DNA of 64,000 nt from Prunus persica (GCF_000346465.2 NC_034011.1:15003339-15067338); one strand, 5' to 3'; positions 22,055 through 33,644 are shown, counted from the first letter of the stretch. Notes: generated by a model not told the origin, from the sequence alone. A program made the numbers and translations.

Positions 22055-22405
22055 ACGGTAAATGATGTGATATCTGGAGCATTGTTCTTTGCCACTCGAC
22101 TGTACATGCAAGAGAAGAGCCAAAAATCAAGCACTGCAAGTTGCACAGCCTTGGTTTTGGTCAATACCAGGATCACTCATGGTGATTACAAGCCGATCAA
22201 AGAGATGAACAAACCGGATTCCGAGATGCCGTGGGGGAACCGAATGGCCTTCATGCCGGTGACCATGCCCAAGTTAACTGAATTTTCAAACCCACTGGAC
22301 TTCGTGTTCAAAGCACAAAAGCTTATAAAGAGGAAGAGAAGTTCTTTTGCTGTTTACATCAACAACAAGATGTTAGAAATCGTGAAGAAAATTAGAGGCT
22401 ATGAG
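22055..22405 (+). CDS. WSD1-like exon (DUF1298 region)
   Basis: Begins after GTTGTGGCAG with TVNDVISGALFF, then SCTALVLVNTRI, MPWGNRMAFMPV, NPLDFVFKAQKLIKRKRSSF and ends KKIRGYE before GTGGCC. This is the conserved C-terminal half of plant WSD1 proteins. 117 codons, no stops, phase 0 at both ends. Only 106 bp separates it from the CACTA end. Confidence 0.85.
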
Positions 22406-22713
22406 GTGGCCATCATTCCTAAATTAATTAATTTCACTACAAAAAAACATAATTAATATTCATTGGCATCCCGGACATAAAAGAAGGTGGCTAAAACACT
22501 GTTGGTTTAGGTCCTAATATAGCTAACACATGATTATTTTGTACCTTATTGTGCCCTTAGATCCTAATAGTGCTTTTAGCCAACTCATCTGTCACATCAT
22601 ACCAGTCGCTATTAACGTTTTTTCTTGTAGAGTAATGTATTTGTTTTCCTACATACTTAGAAGAATATATAACATAATATATTCCTCCTTTGGAATTGGT
22701 ACCGGTGTTGCAG

Positions 22714-22851
22714 GGAGCATCAAGATACATGTACAGGAGATTGAAGAACTCGAGCCTCATGATATCAAATATGATAGGGCCAGCGGAGCAAATGGCTTTG
22801 GCGGATCATCTAGTTAGAGGAGTTTACTTTATGGTGTTAGGTATACCGCAG
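22714..22851 (+). CDS. WSD1-like exon (NSSLMISNMIGP)
   Basis: Between GTGTTGCAG and GTATGTGG. Encodes ASRYMYRRLKNSSLMISNMI, then GPAEQMALADHLVRGVYFMV and LGIPQ, which is the family's conserved block near the C-terminus. 46 codons, no stops. Confidence 0.85.
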
Positions 22852-22912
22852 GTATGTGGTTAATACTTATTACTGTCTATTTGCGGAATTTTATTGTGTG
22901 CCAATTATATTT

Positions 22913-24885
22913 TGTTGGCGAGTTCTTACTTAGCTAGGATTTTGGTTCCTTATTTCATTAAAATTTTGGTTACTTAATTACCAATTATTATTTAGTCCTA
23001 TTGTAATACAGATTTATTTTATATTGTAATTTAGATATATTTCCTATTTTATTTAGGGTTAACACATCTTTGTACTTGTATAAATACCTCCATATTGGAG
23101 AAGAATAACAATATAAGCATATACAAGCATATCTGTATATTTGCCCTACTTTGTTTGACATGGTATCAAAGCCTAGTTCCTAACCTGTAATAACCTCTGC
23201 CAAATTGAGAGTCGTTGGCACTCCTCATTCATAACCCATCATGGGTCTTCATCTTGTATAGTCACCATCTTTTGTTCATCCTCTCATATGTGTTTTCACC
23301 GCACCTAGCCTTCACATGCTTCTTTGCTACTGTTCCAAAAATTTTATTTTTTCATCTTTGTGTGCCAGATTATCTTTCTTCATGTCTCAGCTTCTTTATC
23401 TTTGAAACTTCATAACAAGTCTCTTTACTCCGTGAGCCTCGTCACCGCTCACCGAGCCGTTGTTTTCCTCCGCAAGCCTCATCACCGCTCATCGAGCCTT
23501 TCCTTTGACTGTTCTGCCAGTCTCTGTCTTCTTTGGCTGCTCTCTTGAGTTACCTTTCCGCTTCTCAGTTTGAGCACCTTATCTTTGTCTTTGTCTCTGT
23601 TCATGATTTGCTGGATTTCCTCCCTTACTATTCTCCTTTTCTGAAGTTTTTTCTTCATGGGACAGCCGTATGCTACCACCTTCCCCTCTTGCATTTGTTT
23701 CTGACATGAGACTGGCATGTTTGAGTCTCTTTACTATTATTTCAATTTCTCTTCTTTTAAATCTCGACCCTTTACCAGTGTCGGATTTGATGGAGAGATA
23801 GATGCAACTTTATTTGGGTGCTGCAACTTTATTTTTCGGTGTTGCTTTCTCCAAATCTCGACTCTCATACATCGTCAGATTTGAGGGGGAGTGACACCGT
23901 TGCTCATTTATTCCGTTGCAATTCAGCTACCTATCTGCCATGACTGATTTTTCTACATCTGAGCATCAGTCAGCTTCTGTTTCTTAAGTGCCACTTTTCT
24001 TATGGTTCCGACGACCCCTTCTCTTCAGGGGGAGAGGGGGAGTGAATAGAAGTTGTCTCTACAATAATAGAAGTATTTGTCATTGTTATTGCTGTTGACT
24101 ACTATGTCATTTACTGGTGCCAGTACCGTTGCTCATACCTATTAGGTCTCTTACTAGGGACAATGTTATTGCTCCTGCCTATTATAACTCTTGTTGGGGG
24201 CAGTGTTGATTACTGTTGATGATGCATTATGTCCATGCCTTGTTGTTCTTGCTGGTGCCAGTGCCTTGTATTGTTGTTGTTGGTACCAGTATTGTTGCTC
24301 CTGCCTGTTATGGTGCCAATATTGTTGCTCATGTCTTTGCTGGTATGTTTCCATTGTGGTCACGCCCGTTGACCTTGCCTTATCTACTGCCGTGCTCATA
24401 GGATTTCTGTGTTCTGCCTTACCTATTGTCGTGCTCACAGGGTTTCTGTGTTCTACTATGTGCCCTATTTTTTAGGGTTTGTTCTTGTGTTTCCGCTGCG
24501 AACTTTGCTTTAGTTTGTCACTTGTTTCACTCGTGGTTGACGAAAGATCTTCTCTACAATTGGTGTTCCTCAAGTATAGTGTTCTGTGACTCGCTTGTCA
24601 AGTTGGGCGTGCAAAATATCTTTGCCTAACTTGAGGGGGAGTGTTGGTAAGTCCTTACTTAGTTAGGATTTTGGTTCCTTATTTGATTAGAATTTTGGTT
24701 ACTTACCAATTATTATTTAGTCCTATTGTAATAGAGATTTACTTCCTATTGTAATTTAGATATATTTCCTATTTTATTTAGGGTTAACACATCTTTATAC
24801 TTATATAAATACCTCCATATTGGAGAAGAATAACAGTATGAGCATATACGAACATATTTGAATATTTGCCCTACTTTGTTTGACA
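22913..24885 (+). mobile_element. Non-autonomous LTR retrotransposon, 1.97 kb
   Basis: LTRs 22913-23160 and 24642-24885, both starting TGTTGG and ending TTTGACA, with about 20 mismatches and one 4 bp indel by eye. The flanking 5 bp TATTT (22908-22912 and 24886-24890) is the target duplication. A primer-binding site TGGTATCAAAGCC follows the left LTR (complementary to initiator Met tRNA, copia-like) and a polypurine tract (TTGAGGGGGAG) precedes the right one. A TATA box (TATAAATA) lies at 23079. The 1.5 kb internal part has no gag or pol; reading frames in it are low complexity. It inserted in the last intron of the WSD1-like gene. Confidence 0.93.
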
Positions 24886-25336
24886 TATTTCACATTTCTC
24901 TTAGAATGCACATCACATAATTACAGTGATCCATAAGATAAATATTATATGTAACCAGTTTGATATTAGTCTTTTTTTATTGTGACTTGCGATGGGCTGT
25001 GACATTGTGGTGGGGTGGAGGGAGGTTAGGGATGGGGTGTGCTTCTACTTAGAGGTTTTTTCCCATGTTGTTTTTTCCTAATTTTGGTGAGTCCTTCTCA
25101 TGTTCGGTTCTTGGATAGTTGTAGAATAAGGGCACGTTGTATAATTTATTCACATGTTCTAATATCAGTAGATATTTATTAATCTTATTCTCTAAAATGG
25201 AAAATCTTAATCATATCGTCTATACATGATACATGTTATAACACGTGCACGGATTATACCACGTAATTATATTCTAGTATTGTACAATAATTTCCATAGT
25301 CTGATTGAAATAATGTTTCGATTATTGATTGTACAG

Positions 25337-25495
25337 GACCTTATCGTAACAGTAGTTAATTATATGGGAAAGCTGAGGATTGCCTTCGGAACTCAAAAGG
25401 GCCTTATTGATCTCGAGAAATTCAAGGCCTGCATGGGAAATGCCTTTAAGATGATACTTGAAGCCATAGACAATATTCCTACGTGGACATATTAG
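25337..25495 (+). CDS. WSD1-like last exon
   Basis: After TTGTACAG: DLIVTVVNYMGKLRIAFGTQ, KGLIDLEKFKACMGNAFKMI and so on to TAG at 25493-25495. Matches the family's C-terminus (TVVSYMGKL-type motif). Intact. Confidence 0.85.
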   Translation, partial: DLIVTVVNYMGKLRIAFGTQKGLIDLEKFKACMGNAFKMILEAIDNIPTWTY

Positions 25496-26265
25496 AAGTG
25501 CCTCTCCGCCATTTGGCTTCATTTAATCATATATGAATTGTGCTAAGTGAAATAAAAATCATGTTAATCTATGCTATTTTAATATGTTTGGTTGGCTATG
25601 TATAAAAGACCTCGATTTGGCGTTTACGATCTTATCTGAATTGTGCTTAGTGAAATAACAATTATATTAAATCTTCGTTATGTTATATTATATTTGTTTT
25701 GGTTATGTATTAAAGGGGAATAGTATAGAGAAGTCATGTGAGAAGCATAAAAAGATAATGGAATTTTCTATCGTAATTTGTGTTCTTATTCAACTTTGGT
25801 ATCCACTGTTTACATCCTTATAAATGATGGAGAACTCATAATTTGTGGGTTAAAAATATAATTGTGAGAGCAGGATTTCATAAGCGAATCACAAAATTAC
25901 ACGTGGACAAGAATTGGAACAACAGACAACACCTCCCTTCAGAAAGAGGAAGAAGACAAAACCGTTGATGCCAAAGTGCCTATTCCATGGCATTAAATTC
26001 ATAACCATTTAAGACCCACTACCTCACCATTTCTTTTTCACTAACTCTCCACCATCAACACCCCTTTAATCTATTTAATCCATCATGATCCTTTCACTGC
26101 CACCATGAATACATTAACCTTCAACTTATTCATTGCCCACTATAAATCTATCGTCCACTCTTTTTGTAGAGACACACCATTACGACATAATTCTTTCTCC
26201 ATATCTTTCAAAGAATATGTTTTCATTGTAATCAGTTGCTAGAACTCTAGCTCAGGTTATTGTGC
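25496..26265. other. Spacer; possible promoter of a lost gene
   Basis: No coding pattern. A TATAAAT at about 26140 followed by a leader-like stretch (GACACACCATTACGAC) suggests a plus-strand promoter that is now separated from its gene by CACTA-2. Inference only. Confidence 0.3.
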
Positions 26266-26569
26266 CACTACAAGAAAATTGGCTTTTTACAGTGTACGAT
26301 GCGCGTCGTAAATGACCATTCACTGCGTGCTACTCGGTGCCATAAAAGGCCGTGCCATAAAAAGTATTTTTCTTTTACGGCATGTATTGGCTTGCCACAA
26401 GTGCTAATAACCCATGCAATGATTGAGCTCTCATAAAAGTTTGGACAACTAATTATGGCATGGTTCACGTGCCATAAAATAGCTTTCACGGCACACATTG
26501 CATGCCATAATAGAGTCGTTTATTAACATTTAAGGCTTGCGAAGCACGCCGTGTTTGAGTTTTTTTTTT

Positions 26570-28070
26570 TTATTTAAAAAATTAATTTCCTCACTACCAT
26601 TATTTCATATTAACAAATATACTTATATCAATTAATTATTGCCCTGGACACACTAGAATTAAGACAGATGGATGGCTGAGATTCACTGATGCTTGTGTGA
26701 ATCCAGCTCAGAGCTAACGGTCATGTAGTACATGCCGTGTGAGCTCATTTTTACTTACATAGAGAATATACAAAAGCCTTGCTCACAGATCTTGTGAGCA
26801 AGCAGAGCAGTTATTCAATAGCATTCTTCATTTTCTTTTTTTTCTCTCTAAACAGAACTATATACCAAAATCCAGGTTGAACAGCAAAACACTAACAGGA
26901 TTGTTGTTCTACCAACCTTGCACCTGCAGAGGCCATATATAATCATGTATGTAATTGCTTCTGTATTTCACACAGAGGAGATAATATGTAAAGTCAGAGA
27001 AAGACTAATTTGAATTAGCCAGCAACAGCTTTAGAAAAAGAACACAAATTATATTGAAGCTTACCACATTGCAGATTGGAGATATTCCTGAATTTGACAA
27101 ACTGGTCATAAAGAAATAACATTCTGGGCAGTTGACATCATGCATATACCACATTTGTCTCCCTGCAATCTGCCATAATTATATTAAACCATAATGTATG
27201 CATAAATTTCATGTGACAATACTTTGCAAAGTATTGAATAAAATAAAAAAATTAGCCAATGAGAACAGATGATGATATATCGTCCAACCCAACTTCGAAT
27301 CGAATTTCCAAATTTTACTACCATGTCATATACTTCTTTACAAGATAGATTCCTCATCCCAGACGTGATTTCTGATTTCTCTCATTTCAAGGCAAAACAA
27401 ATGTGCAAGACTAAATGCCAAAAGTCCCAAAAATTAGAAACACCACCAGAGATTATGCAGCTATATATCCATGGTGATGACAATCAGGAACACATTAAAG
27501 TTTATAAGCCGACTAAGAAAACATGGAATACTCAGCCCAACAAAAAAATTCATATTCATAATCAAAACAAAGCACCTGCATCAAACTCTCTTTTTTCAGA
27601 CCTTTCATTGAACACTTGGGGGCACCATTTTAAGGTAGATCCAGACCATCAGTTGAACACCTGTTATCTGCCAGACATGACTCTATTGTAATGGAAAAAA
27701 TCAAAAGTAAAACAATAATGAAACAGGGAAAAGAAATTGGAGCAAAATATCTTTCAAAGAAAAAACTACAATATAATTTCACAAAAATTACCCCAATTTC
27801 TATATAAATCCGAACATATTTTTGGGACTTACAATTGAATAGCGAAATAATATAACCTAATTCAATTTCCAAATAAGCCTAAACTACAATGCCAAGTTGA
27901 AATTCCAAATCCTCACATTCACTATTAGAAAGAGAGAGTAAGAGAAAGGGGGGTTGTTACCTATTCAGAGTGGAGGCTAATCTGCTAGGGAATGGAGAAC
28001 GAGAGGCTGTTGGAGAGAGAGTCAAACTGAGAGAACAAGATAAGGATTTGAAATAATTTCCTCTCAAATC
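26570..28070 (-). other. Unassigned cargo of CACTA-2, probably a captured gene start
   Basis: A possible minus-strand exon at about 27070-27170 is flanked by ATTATGGCAG and GTGGTAAGC and would read ...RQMWYMHDVNCPECYFFMTS. The stretch 27900-28050 looks like a GA/CT-rich plant 5' UTR with a donor-like AG/GTAACAACC on the minus strand (near 27958). No protein family recognised. The open frame at 27269-27691 on the plus strand has no recognisable feature. Confidence 0.3.
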
Positions 28071-28853
28071 TATTACTGCACCGATCAACGACAATTGGTT
28101 ACCGTCCAACACCCTTCGGAATGGCCATTCTGCCTACTGCAACCGATTCCGCAGGATGCAGTTGGACCACAATATCGGCCGGTTCGGTTCAGTTGTGGGC
28201 TTACCGTGAAGCCCAATTTGTTTTAAGTTTCAAGCCCTGTTTTGCAGATTTTGCCCAATTTGTTAAAGCCTTTTCAGTTTCAGGCCATTTGTTTCAACTT
28301 TCAAGCCTTTGTTTATACTAGTTTTAGGCCACCTAACTTTTGTCATTCAAAACTTTTGATTATCAAGCATCATATCATATCATCAAATTATGATACATAA
28401 GTAAAACTTAATAAGAAGTTACAACTCTCAAATACAAATTGAAGTGCAATGAAAACTTTAATAAGTTACAACCCAAATAGAAAATGAAGTGCAATGAAAA
28501 CGTAATTAAAATTAAATTACAACCCAAATATGAAATGATTAATGAAGTGCAATGAGAATATTTAAAATTAATTACAACCCAAATATGAAATGTGCAATGA
28601 AAACTTAAATTGTTACAACAAAGTTTGTGGAACAAAACAAACCATGTGTCTCCCACAACTCAAAATTTGATGAGTCTCAAATAGTAGGTAATGATGATGT
28701 GGAATCAAATCGAGGAGGTATTGTTGTAGAAGTTTGAGTACCGGCCACATCTAGTAAAAAAAAAAGTAAAACAAGTAAATTATGTTGAAAAACCAAACAT
28801 GAATGTTAAAAAAAGAAGATAGAAACATAATTTATTTAAAACAAAATAGTAGA

Positions 28854-30676
28854 TTATGTCTTACTTGCTTCAAGGGCTTCAAGTTCTTTATAGAATGCAA
28901 GCTCTTCATCCGTTGGTTCCTTGTAGAAGCAAAATTCATCCGCCCTAAGCCAATCACTAGTACACACTAATGCCTCTACCATTTTAGGTGTCAATGAACT
29001 TCTAAAAGGATCAACAATCCTCTTGCCTAGGCTAAAGGCATTCCCACTAGCAACGGTTGAGCTTGGGATTGCAAAGATATCCTTGGCAATCTTTGAAAGA
29101 ATTGGATATCTACTCTCATTGCCTTTCCACCAATTCAAGAGTTTGAAACCTTTGGTAAAAAGGCTTTCAAAAGGGTCGGTCAAGTATTTATCCACTTCGT
29201 TGGATATTTCCACAAGTTGTTCCTCCTTCCTTTGTTGCACAAGTTGATGAAACATTTTGGTTTGAACATCATCATAGCCTTCAAGATCATTTCCAACATT
29301 CTCATCTTCGCCTTCATTCATTGGTTGGATCACTAAGCCATCCGCCCCTCTATACTCATTATGCAAATTGAACAAGCATGTTCTCACTTCATGCACAACC
29401 TCATCTATCTTGTTTTCTTCGGCCTTGAGATTTTGGAAGCTTATCTTAAGCATTTGAAGTTTAAATCTTGGGTCTAGCACTAATGCTACAAAAATCATCT
29501 TGTTCACATTTTCAAAACTCCCTCAATACTTGTCAAACTTCTTCTTCATTGATGAAGCCACCCTTTGCAAGACCGCATCTCTAGAATCACTCATTTGGAG
29601 TTCAATCTCAACTTGTAAACTAACCAATTCATGGAAAATTATATTGGATATAATCGTTTTGGTTGCACTTAGTTTCAAGGTTGTGTCATAGAATTTCTTA
29701 AGAAAGTGAACAAATGGGATTGACTTCTCCCAATCTTCATTACTCGGAGGACCCACTCTCTTCATCCCATCCTTATCTATCTCCTCAAAGTAAGCTTGAA
29801 AAGCTACATTTTCCGCCGCCATCCTATTGAACACTATCTTGTACTTGAAAGCACAATCAAACATTCTATAAGTTGAATTCCAACTTGTCACCACATCCAT
29901 TGGCAGATTTGCCATCCCATTCATTCTCATCTCCAAGGCATGGTCCCTAAAAGAATCTAACCTTGATGGGGATGAGTGAATATATTTTACACAATTCCTT
30001 ATCCCCTTGATTGAGCTAAGAAGCTCCTTCAACTCATCCTTAACAATCAAGTTAAGGATATGACATGCACACCTCAAGTGCAAATACTTCCCATCAAGCA
30101 AAAGGTTACTTCATCCTATTTCCCACATACACAACCGCCCCATCATTTGCCGAAGCATTGTCAACCGTAATGCTAAACAATTTTTCAATCCCCCAAGCAT
30201 TCAAGCATGCACATAAAGTCTTGCCTATTTCAATACCCTTGTGACTGGTGATCTTTGTGAAATTGATAATTCTTTTATGCAAATTCCACTCACTGTCCAT
30301 GAAATGGGCTATGACTACCATGTAGTTGATGTTTTGGATCAAAGTCCAAGTATCAGTTGTGATACTTACCCTGTGATTACCTATCACACTCATTATTTTG
30401 GCCTTCTCAACTAAAAACAAATCCCATACTCCATTAGCTATCTTTTGTCTATTAGGGATCTTGAACTTAGGGTTTAACTCATACACAAACTCCTTAAACC
30501 CTCCACCCTCAACATGCCTAAAAGGGATCTCATCCCTAATGACATACCTCACACATTTGGCTTCACACCTTTGTTGATTAAAGGTGTGGGGAACCAATTG
30601 AGCTTGACCGCCCATATTGACATTTGTCAAAATCGATTGAGTTCTATCTCCACTCTCAAAAAGAGGAGAGAGCTTG
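28854..30676 (-). pseudogene. hAT transposase, RICESLEEPER-like (copy 1)
   Basis: Cut-and-paste transposase of the hAT superfamily. Three pieces: 30630-30106 (core start, RVSITTDTWT), 30101-29523 (LRCACHILNLIVKDELKELL, WNSTYRMFDCAF), and 29507-28854 with the C-terminal hAT dimerisation domain (NWWKGNESRYPILSKIAKDI, IPSSTVASGNAFS). Defects: an 8 bp deletion after NRMK shifts the frame at about 30106, and an in-frame TGA (29523-29525) lies in FDKY*GSF. The BED zinc-finger exon falls in the N gap. The same TGA is in copy 2; the 8 bp deletion is private. Confidence 0.88.
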
Positions 30677-31072
30677 NNNNNNNNNNNNNNNNNNNNNNNN
30701 NNNNNNNNNNNNNNNNNNNNNNNNNNNNNNNNNNNNNNNNNNNNNNNNNNNNNNNNNNNNNNNNNNNNNNNNNNNNNNNNNNNNNNNNNNNNNNNNNNNN
30801 NNNNNNNNNNNNNNNNNNNNNNNNNNNNNNNNNNNNNNNNNNNNNNNNNNNNNNNNNNNNNNNNNNNNNNNNNNNNNNNNNNNNNNNNNNNNNNNNNNNN
30901 NNNNNNNNNNNNNNNNNNNNNNNNNNNNNNNNNNNNNNNNNNNNNNNNNNNNNNNNNNNNNNNNNNNNNNNNNNNNNNNNNNNNNNNNNNNNNNNNNNNN
31001 NNNNNNNNNNNNNNNNNNNNNNNNNNNNNNNNNNNNNNNNNNNNNNNNNNNNNNNNNNNNNNNNNNNNNNNN
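30677..31072. other. Assembly gap (396 N)
   Basis: By comparison with hAT copy 2 (37038-37316) the missing part is the transposase start and BED zinc finger, about 279 bp there, so the N run is either an estimate or covers about 117 extra bases. Confidence 0.95.
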
Positions 31073-32240
31073 GGCTAGACTCCATCTATCCTAAAAATAA
31101 AAGACACCATAACGAAAAACAATCACACACCACATAACCAGCCAGACGACTACACACAGAAAACACAATAACAACCTAACCAACCAGCAGCTACAAAAAC
31201 ATAAAAACACATCAATATATTTATACAAAACCTAACCAACTAGCAGCTACAACAACATGTTCTCACACCAATATATTCATACAAAACCTAACCAACCAGC
31301 AGCTACAAAAACAGAAAATAAATAATAAATAAAACACCAGCAGCTTCAAATCGAAACAAAAATAGATTCATTCAATTTCAAATTATGCTTCAATTGTGAT
31401 TTTGATTTATACCTGAATTTAAGCTTTAACACAAAAGCAGCAGCATCAGCTCACACCAACACAAAAAGTAGCAGCTCACACCAGCTCTCTGTCCACAATT
31501 AACAGAAATAGTAAGTACCAAAAAAAATAAAACCCTAGTACAGATTACAAAACCATCTAAAAACTCTAACATAAACCTTAAATATCGAAACCCCCAATTA
31601 ACAAAAATCCCTATTCGAAAATCCCCAATTCATATCCTAAACAAACCCTAAATAAAACCCTAATTAATTTCATCCTTTACAAACTAACAAATTAGCAATT
31701 ATAGAAACATAAAGAGAGAAAGAGAGAGGCGATAAGAAAGAAGAGAAAAAGAGATAGACAGAGAGACAGAGACAAAGGCAATCCAATTCTTTTTAGTTTT
31801 GTCTTACCAGATATCGGATCAGAGGAGAGGAGAGACGAGAATAAGAGGAGGCGAAGACCTCGTCAACACAGAGGCGAAGATGTCACCGGATCGGAACAGA
31901 GGAGAGAAGAGAACGACCAGAGAAGAGAGGGTTCGAAGGGTTTGGCTAAAATGAGCTGAAAATGAGAGAGAGACCAAAGGGTTTGGCGAAGAAGAAGAGT
32001 TCGGGTGATTCTGTGTAGCCGGTTCTAGTATAATCCCATAGAACTCTCCATTATAACCAATCAAATGCTGACACGTGTAATTTAAATAATAAATAATAAA
32101 TAATAAATATATATATATATGTATATATATCGGTTCGGTCGTTAACTGGCGGTTTGGGAAAATTTGATACCGCTTCCGTGTCCGAGACCTTTCGGCTTAG
32201 TAATAAAAATCGGACGGCCGTTGACTTTCCGGTCAACGCG

Positions 32241-32448
32241 GTTTACCACTTGGAACAAACGGTCGAAAACCGCCGATTTTTGGTTTTTTCGGTATAACAG
32301 CACAGGCCTAGGTAAAAGCGTCCTTTTGAGATGCAGAGGTAATTGTTTACCACTTGGAACAAACGGTCGAAAACTGCCGATTTTTGGTTTTTTCGGTATA
32401 ACAGCACAGGCCTAGGTAAAAGCGTCCTTTTGAGATGCAGAGGTAATT
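32241..32448. repeat. 104 bp tandem duplication across the hAT copy 1 end
   Basis: GTTTACCACTTGGAACAAAC at 32241 recurs at 32345. The duplicated unit spans the hAT terminus (ACAGCACAGGCCTA) and about 34 bp of flank (GGTAAAAGCGTCCTTTTGAG...), with one mismatch seen. The duplication therefore postdates the insertion. Confidence 0.9.
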
Positions 32449-32449
32449 G

Positions 32450-32743
32450 TTTTTGCTTTTGCTAGCATGCTTCTCTTCTTGCAATAGCCTCCCAAGTGAA
32501 TACTCCATAGTGGAGCACAATGAAGTGCTCAACAACTTCCCTGTAGAAGAGAGAGTGGTGGAGCTCTTTAGGCTCTGGAAGCAAAAGCATGGAAAGGTGT
32601 ATATGCATGCTGGAGAGAGTGAGAGGAGGTTTGAGAATTTCAAGAGGAACCTCAAGTTTGTATTGGAGAAGACTGCAAAGAAGAGGGCAGCAAACAATGC
32701 ACATGATAGCGAGAGGGTGGGGTTGAATAGGTTTGTGGACATG
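32450..32743 (+). pseudogene. Captured papain-like cysteine protease fragment (prodomain)
   Basis: Encodes the end of a signal peptide (FLLLLACFSSCNSLPSEYSI) and an I29 inhibitor prodomain with ERFNIN-type spacing: EERVVELFRLWKQKHGKVY, RRFENFKRNLKFV, then RVGLNRFVDM. In the family this is followed by the mature papain domain with catalytic Cys/His/Asn; here homology stops at about 32743 and unrelated repeat DNA follows. No proper start codon is seen in frame upstream. It looks like the first exon of an RD21/SAG-type protease carried by CACTA-2. The 34 bp flank (GGTAAAAGCG...GGTAATT) recurs inverted at about 32912-32954, so the fragment sits between short inverted repeats. Confidence 0.75.
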
Positions 32744-32779
32744 GAGCTGGTCATCGTGAAAACTCCAATATACCCCTTA

Positions 32780-33100
32780 CAACAAGAACACGTGCCAATT
32801 GGAACTACTTGTCGAGTTAAAGGATGTAATTGCCTATAAAAAAAAAAAAGTTTACGGACCCAATTGCAACTGGGGGCAAAGTTCAGGGATGTCCATAGTT
32901 TAAAACCCTTAAAATAATTACCAATGCAGCTCAAAAGAACGCTTTTACCCCTCATTTTGACAGACAAATAAACGGACTTGGATGGCAGGACCCAATTGGA
33001 ACAACTTGTGAAGTTAAAGGATGTAATTGCCTCAAAAAAGTTCACGGACCCGATTGCAACTGGGGGCAAAATTCAGGGACATCTATAGTTAAAAACCTTA
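32780..33100. repeat. Direct repeat pair around the inverted repeat
   Basis: About 120 bp (AATTGGAACTACTTGTCGAG ... AACTGGGGGCAAAGTTCAGG) occurs at about 32795 and again at about 32994. Between them lies the inverted copy of GGTAAAAGCG...GGTAATT. This resembles a known class of intergenic plant repeat, but I cannot name it. Confidence 0.7.
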
Positions 33101-33106
33101 TGTTTA

Positions 33107-33381
33107 TCTATATATATAAAGCAAAAGGCAGAGAATAGTGAAACATTCAAAATACCAAAAAATGCCCTTGGTTAATCCAAACAATAAGAATTAAAAGAGG
33201 ATAATATGGCAAATTCACACTTTTTCATATTAAAAAAACTTAAAATTAAAAGAAAAATTAGATAATGAATCCTATTTTTCTGAAACACAACTACCCATTA
33301 TCTTTTTTTAATTCTAAAATAATTTTTTTAATTTTTAAAAAAATCCTCTCGCAGGCGCGGAAACGCGTGCGGAGAGGCTAG
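33107..33381 (+). mobile_element. Small non-autonomous Helitron, 275 bp
   Basis: Begins TCTATATATATAAAGC after an A, ends GGAGAGGCTAG before a T (A|TC...CTAG|T insertion), and has a GC-rich short hairpin (GCGCGGAAACGCG) about 12 bp before the end. These are the standard Helitron end features. No coding content. Confidence 0.75.
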
Positions 33382-33485
33382 TAATTATAATATTTGTACT
33401 TACTTTTTATCAAAATGTAGACTTATTTATTTTTGTGAGATTTCAATATTTGTAATATGATCATGATGAAGATTTGGATTATATG

Positions 33486-33508
33486 TGTGTGTGTGTGTGT
33501 GTGTGTTT
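33486..33508. repeat. (GT)n microsatellite
   Basis: Eleven or so GT units. Confidence 0.9.
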
Positions 33509-33644
33509 TGTCAAATTGAATTGATGTAATTTTGAATAGTGGAGTTGAACTTTATAGTTAATTTGGATGTGTTGAATGATAATTTAATATGAAACTTAAT
33601 GTTAAAATGTATGATAATTTTTTTTTTTGGAAAAAAAATTGAGG

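Larger units (their letters stand above)
7917..25495 (+). pseudogene. WSD1-like wax ester synthase/DGAT, catalytic exon lost
   Basis: Bifunctional wax ester synthases/acyl-CoA:diacylglycerol acyltransferases of the WSD1 family make wax esters or triacylglycerol at the ER. Recognisable exons: 7917-8099 (N-terminus, EPVSPTGQ...SPRFSSIM), 22055-22405 (TVNDVISGALFFATRLYMQ ... KKIRGYE), 22714-22851 (ASRYMYRRLKNSSLMISNMI ... GIPQ) and 25337-25495 (C-terminus to TAG). Each has matching AG/GT sites and all join in phase 0, giving about 276 aa against about 480 in the family. The missing middle includes the HHxxxDG active site. A 13.8 kb CACTA lies after exon 1 and an LTR element in the last intron. 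The remaining exons have no stops, so a shortened protein could in principle be made, but without acyltransferase activity. Confidence 0.85.
28073..32310 (-). mobile_element. hAT copy 1 (minus orientation), truncated at one end
   Basis: Near-identical to the complete hAT at 35841-39954 but inverted. The transposase 5' end reads to a terminus at 32310 (CTGTGCTGTTATACC-type on the minus strand). At the other end homology stops at about 28073, about 20 bp short of the TAGTGCTGTTTTCGG terminus seen in the other copy, and no 8 bp target duplication is found. It contains the N gap. It is nested inside CACTA-2. Confidence 0.85.

Noticed and set aside
24166..24475. Gln/Tyr-rich and Cys/Val-rich frames
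   Set aside because: Low-complexity interior of the small LTR element, no gag or pol motif.
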